A DNA stretch of 64,000 nt, taken from NCBI RefSeq assembly GCF_003837805.1, contig NZ_RQIT01000016.1, forward strand, positions 62,001 to 126,000. Direction: 5' to 3'. The position numbers were made by a program, and so were the translations under genes. The notes under the pieces were generated by a model. The model saw only the letters and a list, made by a program, of their open reading frames with translations. It did no database searches and was not told the origin of the DNA. This document shows positions 44,539-53,234 of the stretch, piece by piece (the first letter of the stretch is position 1; each line of letters opens with the position of its first letter). The stretch comes from Bradyrhizobium sp. RP6. GTDB lineage: Bacteria > Pseudomonadota > Alphaproteobacteria > Rhizobiales > Xanthobacteraceae.

Positions 44539-44877
44539 CTATGTAATGACTCTACCTTGACACCGTGCGTCTTCGGCGTACGCCGACAACGGTTTTTCAG
44601 GGATGAAATACGCGTCGCGCTCGACGGCTAGGCCATTCGGGCCGCGGAACTTGGAGAGTTCGGCAAGGGAAACGTAGCCGAGTTCCGGGCATCCAAGACC
44701 GAGGTCGCATAGCCCGAAGAGAAGATCGGGGTCGTCTGGATCGACTTCAGTGATAAGCCACGTCGCCTGTGCGTCTGGTGTAAATAGTTTTGCCACCGGC
44801 ATATGGTCGCCGCCGTTGATTGCGTTGATCAGCAGTTGGACATGGTCTGCGACCGTGAGGAGATCGATGTTGGACAT
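44539..44877 (-). CDS. DUF2958-like protein
   Basis: 112 residues. The match to DUF2958 rests on AKLFTPDAQATWLITEVDPDD, CPELGYVSLAEL and GPNGLAVERDAYF, in the usual order. DUF2958 proteins are small, unknown in function and frequent on plasmids and integrative elements. GAGGAG lies 7 bases before ATG 44877. It starts 11 bases after the nuclease-like gene, so the two form an operon. Confidence 0.8.
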   Translation of the reverse strand: MSNIDLLTVADHVQLLINAINGGDHMPVAKLFTPDAQATWLITEVDPDDPDLLFGLCDLGLGCPELGYVSLAELSKFRGPNGLAVERDAYFIPEKPLSAYAEDARCQGRVIT

Positions 44878-44888
44878 CAGGCCGCTCC

Positions 44889-46013
44889 TCACTTGGTTGC
44901 GTTTGGTGAAGGACCAGTGGTCTTTGAAGCGGGGCGGCGGGCTGATACGTTGGTGACTTGATTCGCGATGCCAGTATTCAGTCTCGCCGTATCCGGAAAT
45001 TCATTCAGCGCGAGGCGGTAGACCCGCTCGAAATCGCAGTATCGAGCCCAGAGTTTGCCAGCAATTTCAGAAGCGCCGGTTTTGGCTAGCTCCCTGATTA
45101 CAGTTTCCAGCTCGAACGACTGAAAGCCGACGCGATTGTTTTGCCTCTGATCGGATTCGATTAGTTCATTGCGATAGACGCGGCACGCGGCATTTACGCG
45201 GCGATTGAGACGAGGAGCTATGGTGATGAATAGTGCTCTGGGCGTAATGCCGTGGTCGACTGCAAGTTGGGACAGCATTCCCTCTCGCCATAGCTGTTCG
45301 AGGGCAAGGGAGCGCAGCAATTGGCTGTCCGGATCCTTGAAAAGACCAACCTGTCTCGATGCTTCATCGTAGCGAGGTCGAAATCGCGCTGCAGGGCCGG
45401 TCATGTCCTCTGAGTATTTTACCTCGACGAAGATTGTGGCTTCTTCACCGTCGGGGGTTATGACGGCCATAGCAAGATCAAAGGCGGTACCGTCAGCAAG
45501 GAAGCGGTCTTGGTGGCGGCCCGGCGAGTGCTCGAAGCGGATGCTTTCGACGGTATTGACAAAATCAGGGAGAAGCGCGCGGAACACGGCTGTTGCGAGA
45601 CGAAGATCGATGACCATTGGGCCAAATAGATTGAAGACCAAAGGCATTGAGCTCAGCGCATTTCTGAAGAGGCGATCCTCATCGATCATCGCTCCTTCCT
45701 CACGCATGATCAGTTCGTGGCGGACCAGTCCATGAATGGCCGGCGACAGGAAGTTTTTACCGGCTTCGGCGGCCTCAGCACTGAGGCATGAGCCGATATC
45801 CATGGTGACGGCGTCTTCGCCGGTGCCCTGGATATGAATGCCGGTCGGAATTCCGTGATCAGTTAGCCAGAGGTACTGCAGCAAACGGGCAGCGCGGCGG
45901 AAGCGCGTATCGATCTCGAAATGAACGTTATGGCGGCGAACGATGTGTTCGGGAATGAGCGGAACGCGTGGGAGAAGCGCGGAGCTAGTGAAGGCAGTGG
46001 GCTTCGCTTGCAT
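44889..46013 (-). CDS. Predicted restriction-type nuclease (PGN_0703-like)
   Basis: 374 residues. The middle reads ADGTAFDLAMAVITPDGE then TIFVEVKYSEDM, a D...EVK arrangement consistent with a PD-(D/E)XK nuclease, followed by YDEASRQVGLFKDP and LEQLWREGMLSQLAV. This matches the PGN_0703 family of putative restriction endonucleases (recalled). ATG 46013 is used; a longer frame reaches 46280. It is divergent from the clamp-loader-like cassette across about 250 bases and upstream of DUF2958. No methylase is adjacent. Confidence 0.72.
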   Translation of the reverse strand: MQAKPTAFTSSALLPRVPLIPEHIVRRHNVHFEIDTRFRRAARLLQYLWLTDHGIPTGIHIQGTGEDAVTMDIGSCLSAEAAEAGKNFLSPAIHGLVRHELIMREEGAMIDEDRLFRNALSSMPLVFNLFGPMVIDLRLATAVFRALLPDFVNTVESIRFEHSPGRHQDRFLADGTAFDLAMAVITPDGEEATIFVEVKYSEDMTGPAARFRPRYDEASRQVGLFKDPDSQLLRSLALEQLWREGMLSQLAVDHGITPRALFITIAPRLNRRVNAACRVYRNELIESDQRQNNRVGFQSFELETVIRELAKTGASEIAGKLWARYCDFERVYRLALNEFPDTARLNTGIANQVTNVSARRPASKTTGPSPNATK

Positions 46014-46264
46014 GAGAATCTCACGATGATGATGGCACGCGGGATTCAGATTGCAGGCACCGATGTTTACCGCACGGTGTGCTCTTCCGCGCTCCAGCAA
46101 CAGCGGGCCGAAGTCGCAAAGGTCCGCTCGATAACGCAACGAGAAGTGAATTGCCGCGTTCCATGTTGCCAGGCACAGCCGGCGTTGCAGCAAATGTTGC
46201 GCGTTAGGTTGACAAACTTGCGAGTTAACGCGAGGAGAATTCAAGTAGACACTGAGGAAATCAA

Positions 46265-48343
46265 GTGGAAAGTCTGGCAATACGGCATCGCCCCAAAGGC
46301 TTCGAAAGAGTTGCGGGACAAGGGCATGCGGTAGAGTTCCTCTCTCAGCTTATTATCGAGGGGCAGATCTGTCGCAATATCTTGCTCTATGGCGCGATCG
46401 GGTCGGGCAAAACCACGCTCGCTCGCATTTATGCAAAAGCGCTGACTTGTGAACAGCAGCCCTTCCCCGGCGGCTCTCCCTGTCTTGATTGCAAATCATG
46501 CAGAGACATAGGAGCCGGAGAGGCGACCAATTTTCATGAGCTCGATGCCCCATCATACGAGAATTTTGTCCAGCTAAAGAGCAAGATCGATAGCTTAGCG
46601 CTTGGCGCAAGCAAGGGCTGGCGACGTGTTATCTTCATCGATGAAGCGCAGAGCCTAGCAAGATATCCCCAAAGCTTCGACTACCTGTTGAAAAAGGTGG
46701 AGGAGCCAAATGAAGGTATATCTTATTGCTTTGCGACCACCGCTTTCGAAAAAATATCACCGGCGCTAAGGTCTCGCCTACATTGTCTTGAAATTCGTCC
46801 GCTAATACTTCCCGATTGTATCAAGTACTTAGAGCGGATAGCCGAAGCAGAGAACATCAAGACTTCACCCGATGCGTTGGCGCTCATTGCCGCACTGGGC
46901 GATGGGCAGCCTCGCAATATGCTTCACGTCCTCGAAGTGGTATCTCGGAACGCCGACGTCACGGTGGATCGTGTACGTCAGATCTATAACTTCGGTTACA
47001 CCGAAATCCTTACGCGATACTTCATTGCGCTGGGGCAGGGAGACTTTCGGCGACAGACAGAAATCTTCTTCCAATGGAATGAAGATGCTCGTGAGAAGGT
47101 AAGGTTGATCCAGGTCCTAATGCTTAGCCTATATTATAAGGAACTTTGCGGGCTAAGTCTCACCATTGATCCTGTGATAGCCTCTATGGCCCCATCTGAT
47201 CGGGCTCAGATCATAACGGCTTTTCGAGAGCGGTTGAAAGAGGCGAACCTTAAGTCGTTTTGGGAAGGGCTCATTCAAGCGTGGCCCGTGATTACATCCG
47301 ATCTGAGTGAAGAGTCACTGTTCATCTTGATAACTGACTTCCAGCGGCGTGTCAGCGCTGCATCTGAAATTGTAGAACACGTGCCTCCTGAAGGGCCTTT
47401 CTTCTCGCCAACAGAAGCTGCTTGGAGACCGCCAGTCGACAAAATGACGACGCGGCAGCAACGGAGAGGCGGCCGTTCCGAGGTTGGCAAAGATCCGCGG
47501 TACCTGACCTACGATCAGGTTAAGGACTTGTTCAACGCGGCATCGTTCTTGACGCAAGAGTATGGCTGCCAGTTCAACATTCGAGTGACAGTTCGGTCGC
47601 GACTGTTCGGGTGCGATACCAAGTCAGAAGTATCGAAGCTGCTGAGCGGTTTTGCACATGCTTTTACCGATCGATTGAACAAATGGATTGGTCATAGCCA
47701 TTGGCTTTGCGTTCAAGAATTCGAGGATGGGGCAGTTTGCAGTCGCATCATCGCGGTTGGACCGCAGCCCGACTCACGAGAGTTCAAGATGATGCAAAAG
47801 TGGTTTTCCAATTGGAGGAAAAATGAGAGGACGGCAGGGCAAGAGGAGCAGGCAATCACAGCCGACCTGACCTCAACTCAGAAATCAGCTCGGAAAATGA
47901 AATCTCATTGGGATTCCGTGCGTTGGCTCTGCGCGGGCATGAATCCCGCGGAGCCAATTTACAAGCGCCTAGTATTACCCAAATCTCGTCAAGCTGGAGA
48001 CCTCGGTTCAAAACGGCGGCGACACAGCGCATCAGAGTCCCTCACTCCGAGCGGCATGGCTGACGCGATGCAGCACGAAATGGAGCCATTGTCCGCATTC
48101 GACGATGAGGCTTGGGATCATCTTTACAACGGATGGGAACTGCAAGAATTTCACGACCGCCAGAAGGAAAAAGGCCAGCGGCAAGCCGACATACACGCGA
48201 TTTCGCGGAAGTATCCGCGGGGCGACCAAGAGCAAGATGAAAAGCGAAAACGCGAGTACGGCGAACTGCTGAAGAGTTGGCCCGACCGCTATAGGCGACC
48301 GAGATCCTGGTATGCATGGCATCCGCCGGATGAGGTCGACTAA
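46265..48343 (+). CDS. DnaX-like (gamma/tau) AAA+ clamp-loader ATPase
   Basis: 692 residues. The N-terminal about 370 match DNA polymerase III gamma/tau: Walker A GAIGSGKTT at 43-51, a zinc knuckle C62/C73/C76/C79, Walker B VIFIDEA at 122-128, sensor 1 FATT at 156-159 and the inter-subunit Arg in LRSRL (171), then a collar-like helical part. The C-terminal about 320 residues are unrelated to normal tau and rich in charged residues, ending WHPPDEVD. GTG 46265 has GAGGA six bases before it. Much AT-richer than the window's core. It is not the housekeeping dnaX, which has another neighbourhood and tail. Confidence 0.85.
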   Translation: MESLAIRHRPKGFERVAGQGHAVEFLSQLIIEGQICRNILLYGAIGSGKTTLARIYAKALTCEQQPFPGGSPCLDCKSCRDIGAGEATNFHELDAPSYENFVQLKSKIDSLALGASKGWRRVIFIDEAQSLARYPQSFDYLLKKVEEPNEGISYCFATTAFEKISPALRSRLHCLEIRPLILPDCIKYLERIAEAENIKTSPDALALIAALGDGQPRNMLHVLEVVSRNADVTVDRVRQIYNFGYTEILTRYFIALGQGDFRRQTEIFFQWNEDAREKVRLIQVLMLSLYYKELCGLSLTIDPVIASMAPSDRAQIITAFRERLKEANLKSFWEGLIQAWPVITSDLSEESLFILITDFQRRVSAASEIVEHVPPEGPFFSPTEAAWRPPVDKMTTRQQRRGGRSEVGKDPRYLTYDQVKDLFNAASFLTQEYGCQFNIRVTVRSRLFGCDTKSEVSKLLSGFAHAFTDRLNKWIGHSHWLCVQEFEDGAVCSRIIAVGPQPDSREFKMMQKWFSNWRKNERTAGQEEQAITADLTSTQKSARKMKSHWDSVRWLCAGMNPAEPIYKRLVLPKSRQAGDLGSKRRRHSASESLTPSGMADAMQHEMEPLSAFDDEAWDHLYNGWELQEFHDRQKEKGQRQADIHAISRKYPRGDQEQDEKRKREYGELLKSWPDRYRRPRSWYAWHPPDEVD

Positions 48344-49530
48344 TGCCGCTGACCGATATTCAGTTCTTGGCAAATCCACCGCGTGATTTTTTCGATCATG
48401 CAATCTATTTATATCGGAAAGATTCCTGGATACTAAAGCATAAGGTCAAAAGATATGTCTTGGCCGTTGCGCAGGATCGCAAATGGGTAGTGGCGCCTAT
48501 GGAAGAGGGGTTGCAGGCCGCCATCAATGGAAGCTCACTCTTCGAGATCATCGGCGCTGAACAAATCGTCTTCTGCGACATCGGAGAGGACAGCGCGAGA
48601 CAGATGCAGAGCGATGATATTGAGGGAAGCCTCTGCGCGATTGCTGAAGGACGTGCAGAGAAACGCATTTTCCTGATGGCCCCCACGGATCATCCGGTTG
48701 TCGCCATGGACAGTTGGTCGCGCGCAATCTCGGCGTCACATGTTGTATTCATCGAAGAGCCGATAGTGACCAAGGCGAATTTTACGGGGCTGATGAAGTC
48801 GCTTGCGTCCCTCAGTGATTGGAACGAGCTGCCTCGACTGGCGCGTACAAGAGTGTTTCGTGACCACTTTTCGCGCTTCATCCCGGAGAGCGGCTGCACA
48901 CTGAGTGGGATCTCAATGGAAATCGATCGCTTCGTTTTGCGTCGAAGGGCAAAGGCTCCCTCCCAGGGGGCGAATCTCAGCTTTGCGTCTAAGCGTCAGA
49001 CGATCGATATAACGCTCAGAAGTTTCTTGGATCAGCGAAACGAAGCTGCGCTAAGCGAAGTTCTAATCCATGTCGATAGCTTGCTCTTTTCCGACATGTT
49101 GGACACATCCGACGTGACAGCAAGGCTATATAGGACAGCGGCGTCTATCGTTGGCGGCCGAGACAGGAGATATAAAAACCGAGCTATGGCGAATTTGGGC
49201 TACTATGTCTGGGGCATGCTCATGCTGTCTTGCGATTGGCCTAGCGCAAGGGATGATCGTAGGGGTGGTTTTCTCGTAGCCTTTGAACGGATCTGTCGCG
49301 AATTCATGAACATTGTCGACCCCCAGGTCTGGCTACGGCAAACGCATCGTTGGCAAAGAATTGCAATTGAATCAGATCGAGCGGCGGACGCGGAACCGGG
49401 AAAAATGGAGAGCGCACGGCTTGATCTCGTCAATGCTTTGCGAGAGTGCTCGGCTCTTCTTGGTGCTTCGCACGGGTGGTGGGCCGCTCTTAATGGGAAT
49501 GACGCAAACGAACGGATTCCGTTGAAGTAG
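48343..49530 (+). CDS. Unknown protein, candidate clamp-loader delta-like subunit
   Basis: 395 residues; its ATG overlaps the previous stop (TAATG). No motif is conclusive. The layout recalls HolA (delta): a beta strand AEQIVFCDIGED after a helix, RIFLMAPTDHPVV, then ASHVVFIEEPIVTKANFTGLMKSLA, where delta has its LLI..., VVE...PL pattern, then an all-helical second half. There is no P-loop, as expected for delta. Position between a gamma-like and a delta-prime-like gene supports the idea, but it is inference from context and pattern only. Confidence 0.5.
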   Translation: MPLTDIQFLANPPRDFFDHAIYLYRKDSWILKHKVKRYVLAVAQDRKWVVAPMEEGLQAAINGSSLFEIIGAEQIVFCDIGEDSARQMQSDDIEGSLCAIAEGRAEKRIFLMAPTDHPVVAMDSWSRAISASHVVFIEEPIVTKANFTGLMKSLASLSDWNELPRLARTRVFRDHFSRFIPESGCTLSGISMEIDRFVLRRRAKAPSQGANLSFASKRQTIDITLRSFLDQRNEAALSEVLIHVDSLLFSDMLDTSDVTARLYRTAASIVGGRDRRYKNRAMANLGYYVWGMLMLSCDWPSARDDRRGGFLVAFERICREFMNIVDPQVWLRQTHRWQRIAIESDRAADAEPGKMESARLDLVNALRECSALLGASHGWWAALNGNDANERIPLK

Positions 49531-49587
49531 GGCCGTGGGTGTGTCGCAAGCCCAACGCAGTCCACCGGATATTTAGAGCAGGCACAT

Positions 49588-50712
49588 ATGGCAGGCGTCT
49601 CTGCGATATTGGATCGTTTCCGTCTGAGGAGGTTCGAGGACGTTCTGGGCCAGGATGCGGTTTTAGGATCATTGCGGGAAAAAATCGACCGTGGAGGTGA
49701 TGAGCGCTTGCCGCACCTTGTGTTCACCGGTTGCCCTGGTGTCGGTAGACGGTCGTTAGCGCGCCTGTATGCACAAACGCTCCTTTGCGAGAAGACCGGC
49801 GAGGAGGCGCCATGCCATAGCTGCAATGAATGCACGGGCGTTCTGATCGGCTCGAGCTTCAGTTACGTGGAATTCTCTGCACGGCAAATTCGAGACGAGC
49901 GATATTTTCGAGAATGTGTCGCACAAACGAAGCTGGGGCTGAAGACTGCGGATTGGCGCGTGTTTTTGATCGATGATGCTGAGGGGCTTGAGGTGGCTTC
50001 CGCCGACGTAATGCTAAAGACGTTAGAGAAAGAGCTAGATACGTGCTTCATCTTCGTGGTGAACGACATTTCCCAATTTCCGCGTGCGCTTCGCTCGCGC
50101 TGCCAGCTGTTTCGCGTCACGTCTATAGAACAGGAGGCGCTGGTCAGCCGACTTAAAATGGTTTGTAATCGTGAATCGCTGATCTATGAAGAGCGCGCCT
50201 TGAGCGTAATAGCTCAGGCGACCGGCGGCCGGGTCGGCGAGGCGCTGACAAAACTGGCCGAAGTGGCGAGCCTTGGTGACGTAACGTTGGCCAGTGCTTG
50301 GAGAATATTGAACCTTGAATGGGGAGAGACAATGATCCAGTGCTGGCTAGCACAGCTGGGCGGCCGATTGGATGAAGCGCTATCACATTTTGAGCGTATC
50401 GCTTCGGACGATGAAGGTCGTGTGCGTGCCATGCAATCTTTTGCTTCGGCCGTTCACTTTCGTAGTTCAATCGGGGCTTTGCCGTTCGGAATAAGCCCCG
50501 CGCTTGAGTGCCTTGCGGATGAAGCTTGGCTTCCAATTCTGGAAGGGTGGGAGGAGTTGTCTCGGCGCCGTTCAGTGCCGGTGACCTCGTTGATTGAAGA
50601 CGCGATGAAGTTCTGGGGGGGAGTGAACCGGCTGACTCCAGCCCAAGCGAGCTTTCATAGAGGGTATGAACGGCTGTTCGGAGCGCAGAAGGACGGCTTG
50701 GCCCGGGAATAG
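49588..50712 (+). CDS. Delta-prime-like AAA+ protein with degenerate Walker A
   Basis: 374 residues, related to HolB/DnaX. The P-loop reads GCPGVGRRS at 48-56, with Arg where the catalytic Lys should be, and Walker B is LIDDAE. The zinc knuckle C67/C76/C79/C82 and the arginine finger SRC at 170-172 are intact. This is what is expected of a delta-prime stator: no ATP hydrolysis itself, but it supplies the arginine finger to the neighbouring ATPase. It starts 57 bases after the previous gene on the same strand. Confidence 0.83.
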   Translation: MAGVSAILDRFRLRRFEDVLGQDAVLGSLREKIDRGGDERLPHLVFTGCPGVGRRSLARLYAQTLLCEKTGEEAPCHSCNECTGVLIGSSFSYVEFSARQIRDERYFRECVAQTKLGLKTADWRVFLIDDAEGLEVASADVMLKTLEKELDTCFIFVVNDISQFPRALRSRCQLFRVTSIEQEALVSRLKMVCNRESLIYEERALSVIAQATGGRVGEALTKLAEVASLGDVTLASAWRILNLEWGETMIQCWLAQLGGRLDEALSHFERIASDDEGRVRAMQSFASAVHFRSSIGALPFGISPALECLADEAWLPILEGWEELSRRRSVPVTSLIEDAMKFWGGVNRLTPAQASFHRGYERLFGAQKDGLARE

Positions 50713-50799
50713 TTGCGACTTAGCTATCTAAATGTTGCGACTTATGAAGTTGTGAGCGTAGATTGTCGGGGACTGTGCAGCGTGAATTGTCGCGACTTA
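50712..50799 (+). repeat. Three iteron-like direct repeats
   Basis: GTTGCGACTTA at 50712-50722 and 50734-50744, and GTCGCGACTTA at 50789-50799. Starts are 22 and 55 bases apart, whole multiples of about 11, so on one face of the helix. They begin inside the stop of the clamp-loader cassette. They could be protein-binding sites or the worn end of an insertion sequence. Confidence 0.6.
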
Positions 50800-50989
50800 C
50801 GGAGACTTAGTTGCGGTTAGCCCCGGCCGGACGCGACCCAAAATTTGGGCGTAAAACTGGCGAGAAAGAGCTTGAGAGGCAGTTCGATCGGATGTTCGAG
50901 AGCAAAATACGCCAAGTCGTTTCGAAGATGCATAGGAAGTTCGATGCAATACCAACGACTTACGTCTTAAAGACAGCTCGTTAGAAATA

Positions 50990-51145
50990 ATGGATGTCAA
51001 TGCCCAAATCAACAGCCTTGAGGCCCTTCACCTAGAGCGTTTCGCCAAAACAGAGATTTTGTATCAGCGACTGTCCCGAGAACTGCGTCCGCATCACCTA
51101 TGGTGCGAGGCGGACGTCAGCACTCTCAAGGCACGCAGCCGCTAG
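50990..51145 (+). CDS. Possible small protein
   Basis: 51 codons (MDVNAQINSLEALHLERF...), helical in appearance, without a clear ribosome site. It lies in the 50713-51145 gap, where besides the repeats nothing else is seen. May be non-coding or the tail of a lost gene. Confidence 0.3.
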   Translation: MDVNAQINSLEALHLERFAKTEILYQRLSRELRPHHLWCEADVSTLKARSR

Positions 51146-51370
51146 TCACGTGCGGGTACTGTCCAGCAGTTCCAGTAAGGACTCGAATCCCTTCTCTCCG
51201 TGCCGAATAGTGGGATCGATCGTGATCGTGCCCTTAGTGATGTAGTAGTTAACCTTGCCAATCTTGACGTGATATCGGGTCATTCGGCGCACTGGAAATC
51301 CGCGACGTTCCAATTCAGTGATCTGCCGACGCTGTTCAGGTGTGTCCAGTTCGTGGAAGAGCTTGCTCAT
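51146..51370 (-). CDS. Small unknown protein
   Basis: 74 residues: MSKLFHELDTPEQRRQITEL, then RGFPVRRMTRYHVKIGKVNYYITKG. The compact beta strands suggest a small folded domain, unknown. It follows the excisionase-like gene with an overlapping option (GTG 51376). Likely part of the integrase module. Confidence 0.6.
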   Translation of the reverse strand: MSKLFHELDTPEQRRQITELERRGFPVRRMTRYHVKIGKVNYYITKGTITIDPTIRHGEKGFESLLELLDSTRT

Positions 51371-51372
51371 GG

Positions 51373-51603
51373 TCACGACTCCAAGGACCGCTCAGATGGT
51401 TGACCGCCGCATTCGAGGTGGGGTCGTGTGGCAAGCCAGCTCTCGGCGTCCGAGAAGCGGATGATTGTGCGGGTGCTGACCTTCACCGCACGAAGATGAC
51501 CCTCGCGGATTTCCTTCCATGCAGTTGTGCGTCCAATACCGGCCCAGACAGCAAAGTCGTTGACCGACATTGCTCCCTTCGGTTTTTCGGGTTGTAGCGA
51601 CAT
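51373..51603 (-). CDS. AlpA/excisionase-like HTH protein
   Basis: 76 residues with a MerR/AlpA-type HTH (SVNDFAVWAGIGRTTAWKEIREGHLRAVKV) followed by IIRFSDAESWLATRP, the usual DNA-binding wing seen in excisionases and prophage regulators. Located just downstream of the integrase on the same strand. A directionality factor or regulator of the element is inferred. Confidence 0.75.
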   Translation of the reverse strand: MSLQPEKPKGAMSVNDFAVWAGIGRTTAWKEIREGHLRAVKVSTRTIIRFSDAESWLATRPHLECGGQPSERSLES

Positions 51604-51733
51604 CTAAATCTCCGAGTTGTTTGGAAGATCTCGTCTTCCAAAGGGATATAGATGCGATGCGCATGCGGGCGGCCGCGCGCGCACTGTCTTGACGCCTCGT
51701 AGCCATAGCGTTTCGGGGCTGGATGATCAGGGT

Positions 51734-52930
51734 TTAAAGAGAGGTCTTGTCGCAAAATGCGGCCCATGCCTCGGCAAGCTGGCGACGCTTGTCGAGCAGA
51801 TCGCCGCGTCGGTAAGCAGCTTCAACCTTGTCGCTAATCGTATGGGCGAGCGCCATTTCAACGACTTCGCTCGGGAAATCGGTGCGTTCAGCTGCCCAGT
51901 CGCGAAAGGTAGAACGAAAACCGTGGGCCGTGATGTCGTGGCGTTCCAGCCGCCGCAATAACATCAGGAAAGCCATGGAGCTGAGCGGGCGTTCCTTGAC
52001 ACCGCCAGGAAACACAAATTTGCTTGTGCGGATTTCCTGCATCTCGGCAAGAATGACTTGAGTTCGTTTAGCGAGTGGGATGCGGTGATCACGTCCCGCC
52101 TTCATGCGGGCGCCGGGGACCGTCCAGAGCTGAGCCTTTTCGTCATACTCGCCCCACTGCATGCCTAGCGTTTCTCCGGTACGCGTAGCGGTGAGGATAC
52201 AGAATTCGAAGGCGCGAGCGACGACGGTTTTCTCCCGACGCAGAACTTGAATGAAGTCGGGCGTCGCGTCGATCGGCAGGGCGGCATGATGGTTGATGCT
52301 CGCCACTCGTGAGCGCTTCGCCAGAAGATGATCGAGATGACCCTTCCATCGCGCCGGGTTGTCTCCCGTGCGGTATTTCTTGACGCGAGCCCAATCGAGA
52401 ATGCGTTCGATCCGGCCCCGGATGCGGGAAGCCGTCTCGGTCTTTTCCTTCCAGATCGGCTGCAAGACCTTCAAAACCAGATCGTCATCGATGGCGGCAA
52501 CGGGCCGGTCCTTGAAGATGGGATAGACATACGTCTGGAGCGTCGTCGTCCACTGGTCGGCATGCTTGCTGTTCTTCCAGCCGACTTTGTGGGTGGCGAT
52601 ATAAGTCTCGGCACACTTTTCGAAGGTGACGGCTTCTGCCGCTTCGACGATTTTGGCTTGCTGCTCCTTAAGGCGCTCCTCCAACGGGTCGAGGCCTTTG
52701 AGGCGCATGGCTCGGCAGACCTCTGCCTTCTCACGGGCCTGAGCGAGCGACACTGTATGATATGGGCCAAGGCCCATATCCCGCAGCTTACCGCCCGTGC
52801 GATAACGGAAAATCCAGCTTTTGGAGTTGCCCACGCGGACCTTCAGGTAGAGCCCAAGCCCATCGGCGTACATCCCGGGTTTGAGGTTCTGTCTGATCTT
52901 GAGTGCGGTGAGCACCCGTATGCGAGCCAT
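51734..52930 (-). CDS. P4-type tyrosine integrase
   Basis: 398 residues. The N-terminal DUF4102-type arm-binding domain (GMYADGLGLYLKV, RYRTGGKLRDMGLG) and core catalytic residues: Arg in ATRTGETLGM, HGFRSTFRDW (HxxR), His in LAHTISDKV and the Tyr nucleophile in EAAYRRGD. Complete and apparently functional. ATG 52930 has GGAAG nine bases before; a start at 52963 is possible. Such integrases use tRNA genes as targets; none is adjacent here. The 304-base gap before the next gene (52931-53234) shows no gene. Confidence 0.93.
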   Translation of the reverse strand: MARIRVLTALKIRQNLKPGMYADGLGLYLKVRVGNSKSWIFRYRTGGKLRDMGLGPYHTVSLAQAREKAEVCRAMRLKGLDPLEERLKEQQAKIVEAAEAVTFEKCAETYIATHKVGWKNSKHADQWTTTLQTYVYPIFKDRPVAAIDDDLVLKVLQPIWKEKTETASRIRGRIERILDWARVKKYRTGDNPARWKGHLDHLLAKRSRVASINHHAALPIDATPDFIQVLRREKTVVARAFEFCILTATRTGETLGMQWGEYDEKAQLWTVPGARMKAGRDHRIPLAKRTQVILAEMQEIRTSKFVFPGGVKERPLSSMAFLMLLRRLERHDITAHGFRSTFRDWAAERTDFPSEVVEMALAHTISDKVEAAYRRGDLLDKRRQLAEAWAAFCDKTSL

Positions 52931-53234
52931 GTCGAAAAACTTCCGCGCCGTGTCCGAGCCCATATAGAAAGTGGAATTCGGTCGAGGGGCGGCGATATTG
53001 CGGAGGCGGCAGGGAGTCTCTCGTTTAAGGTTCGCAAGGGCAGGTCAGACGTCTCCTGCGGAGTTACGGTTCCTGGGCCCCAGCATTCGAAAGGTCGGTT
53101 GGCACTGGCGCCATGCGCGAGGCTCTAGTATCAATCACTGCGGGTAGTTGGGGAATCGAGCGAAGACCGTCTTATCGATTGTTACCGTAACACGCGACGG
53201 CGGCGTCGCCGTTTGCCAACGGAAGCTCTTGGCC

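Noticed and set aside
51183..51200. TCGAATCCC...TCTCTCCG resembling the tRNA-Ser 3' end, possible attachment site
   Set aside because: It needs a one-base gap and several mismatches to align with 19997-20015, and it lies within the coding sequence of a small gene. A real att repeat should be exact.
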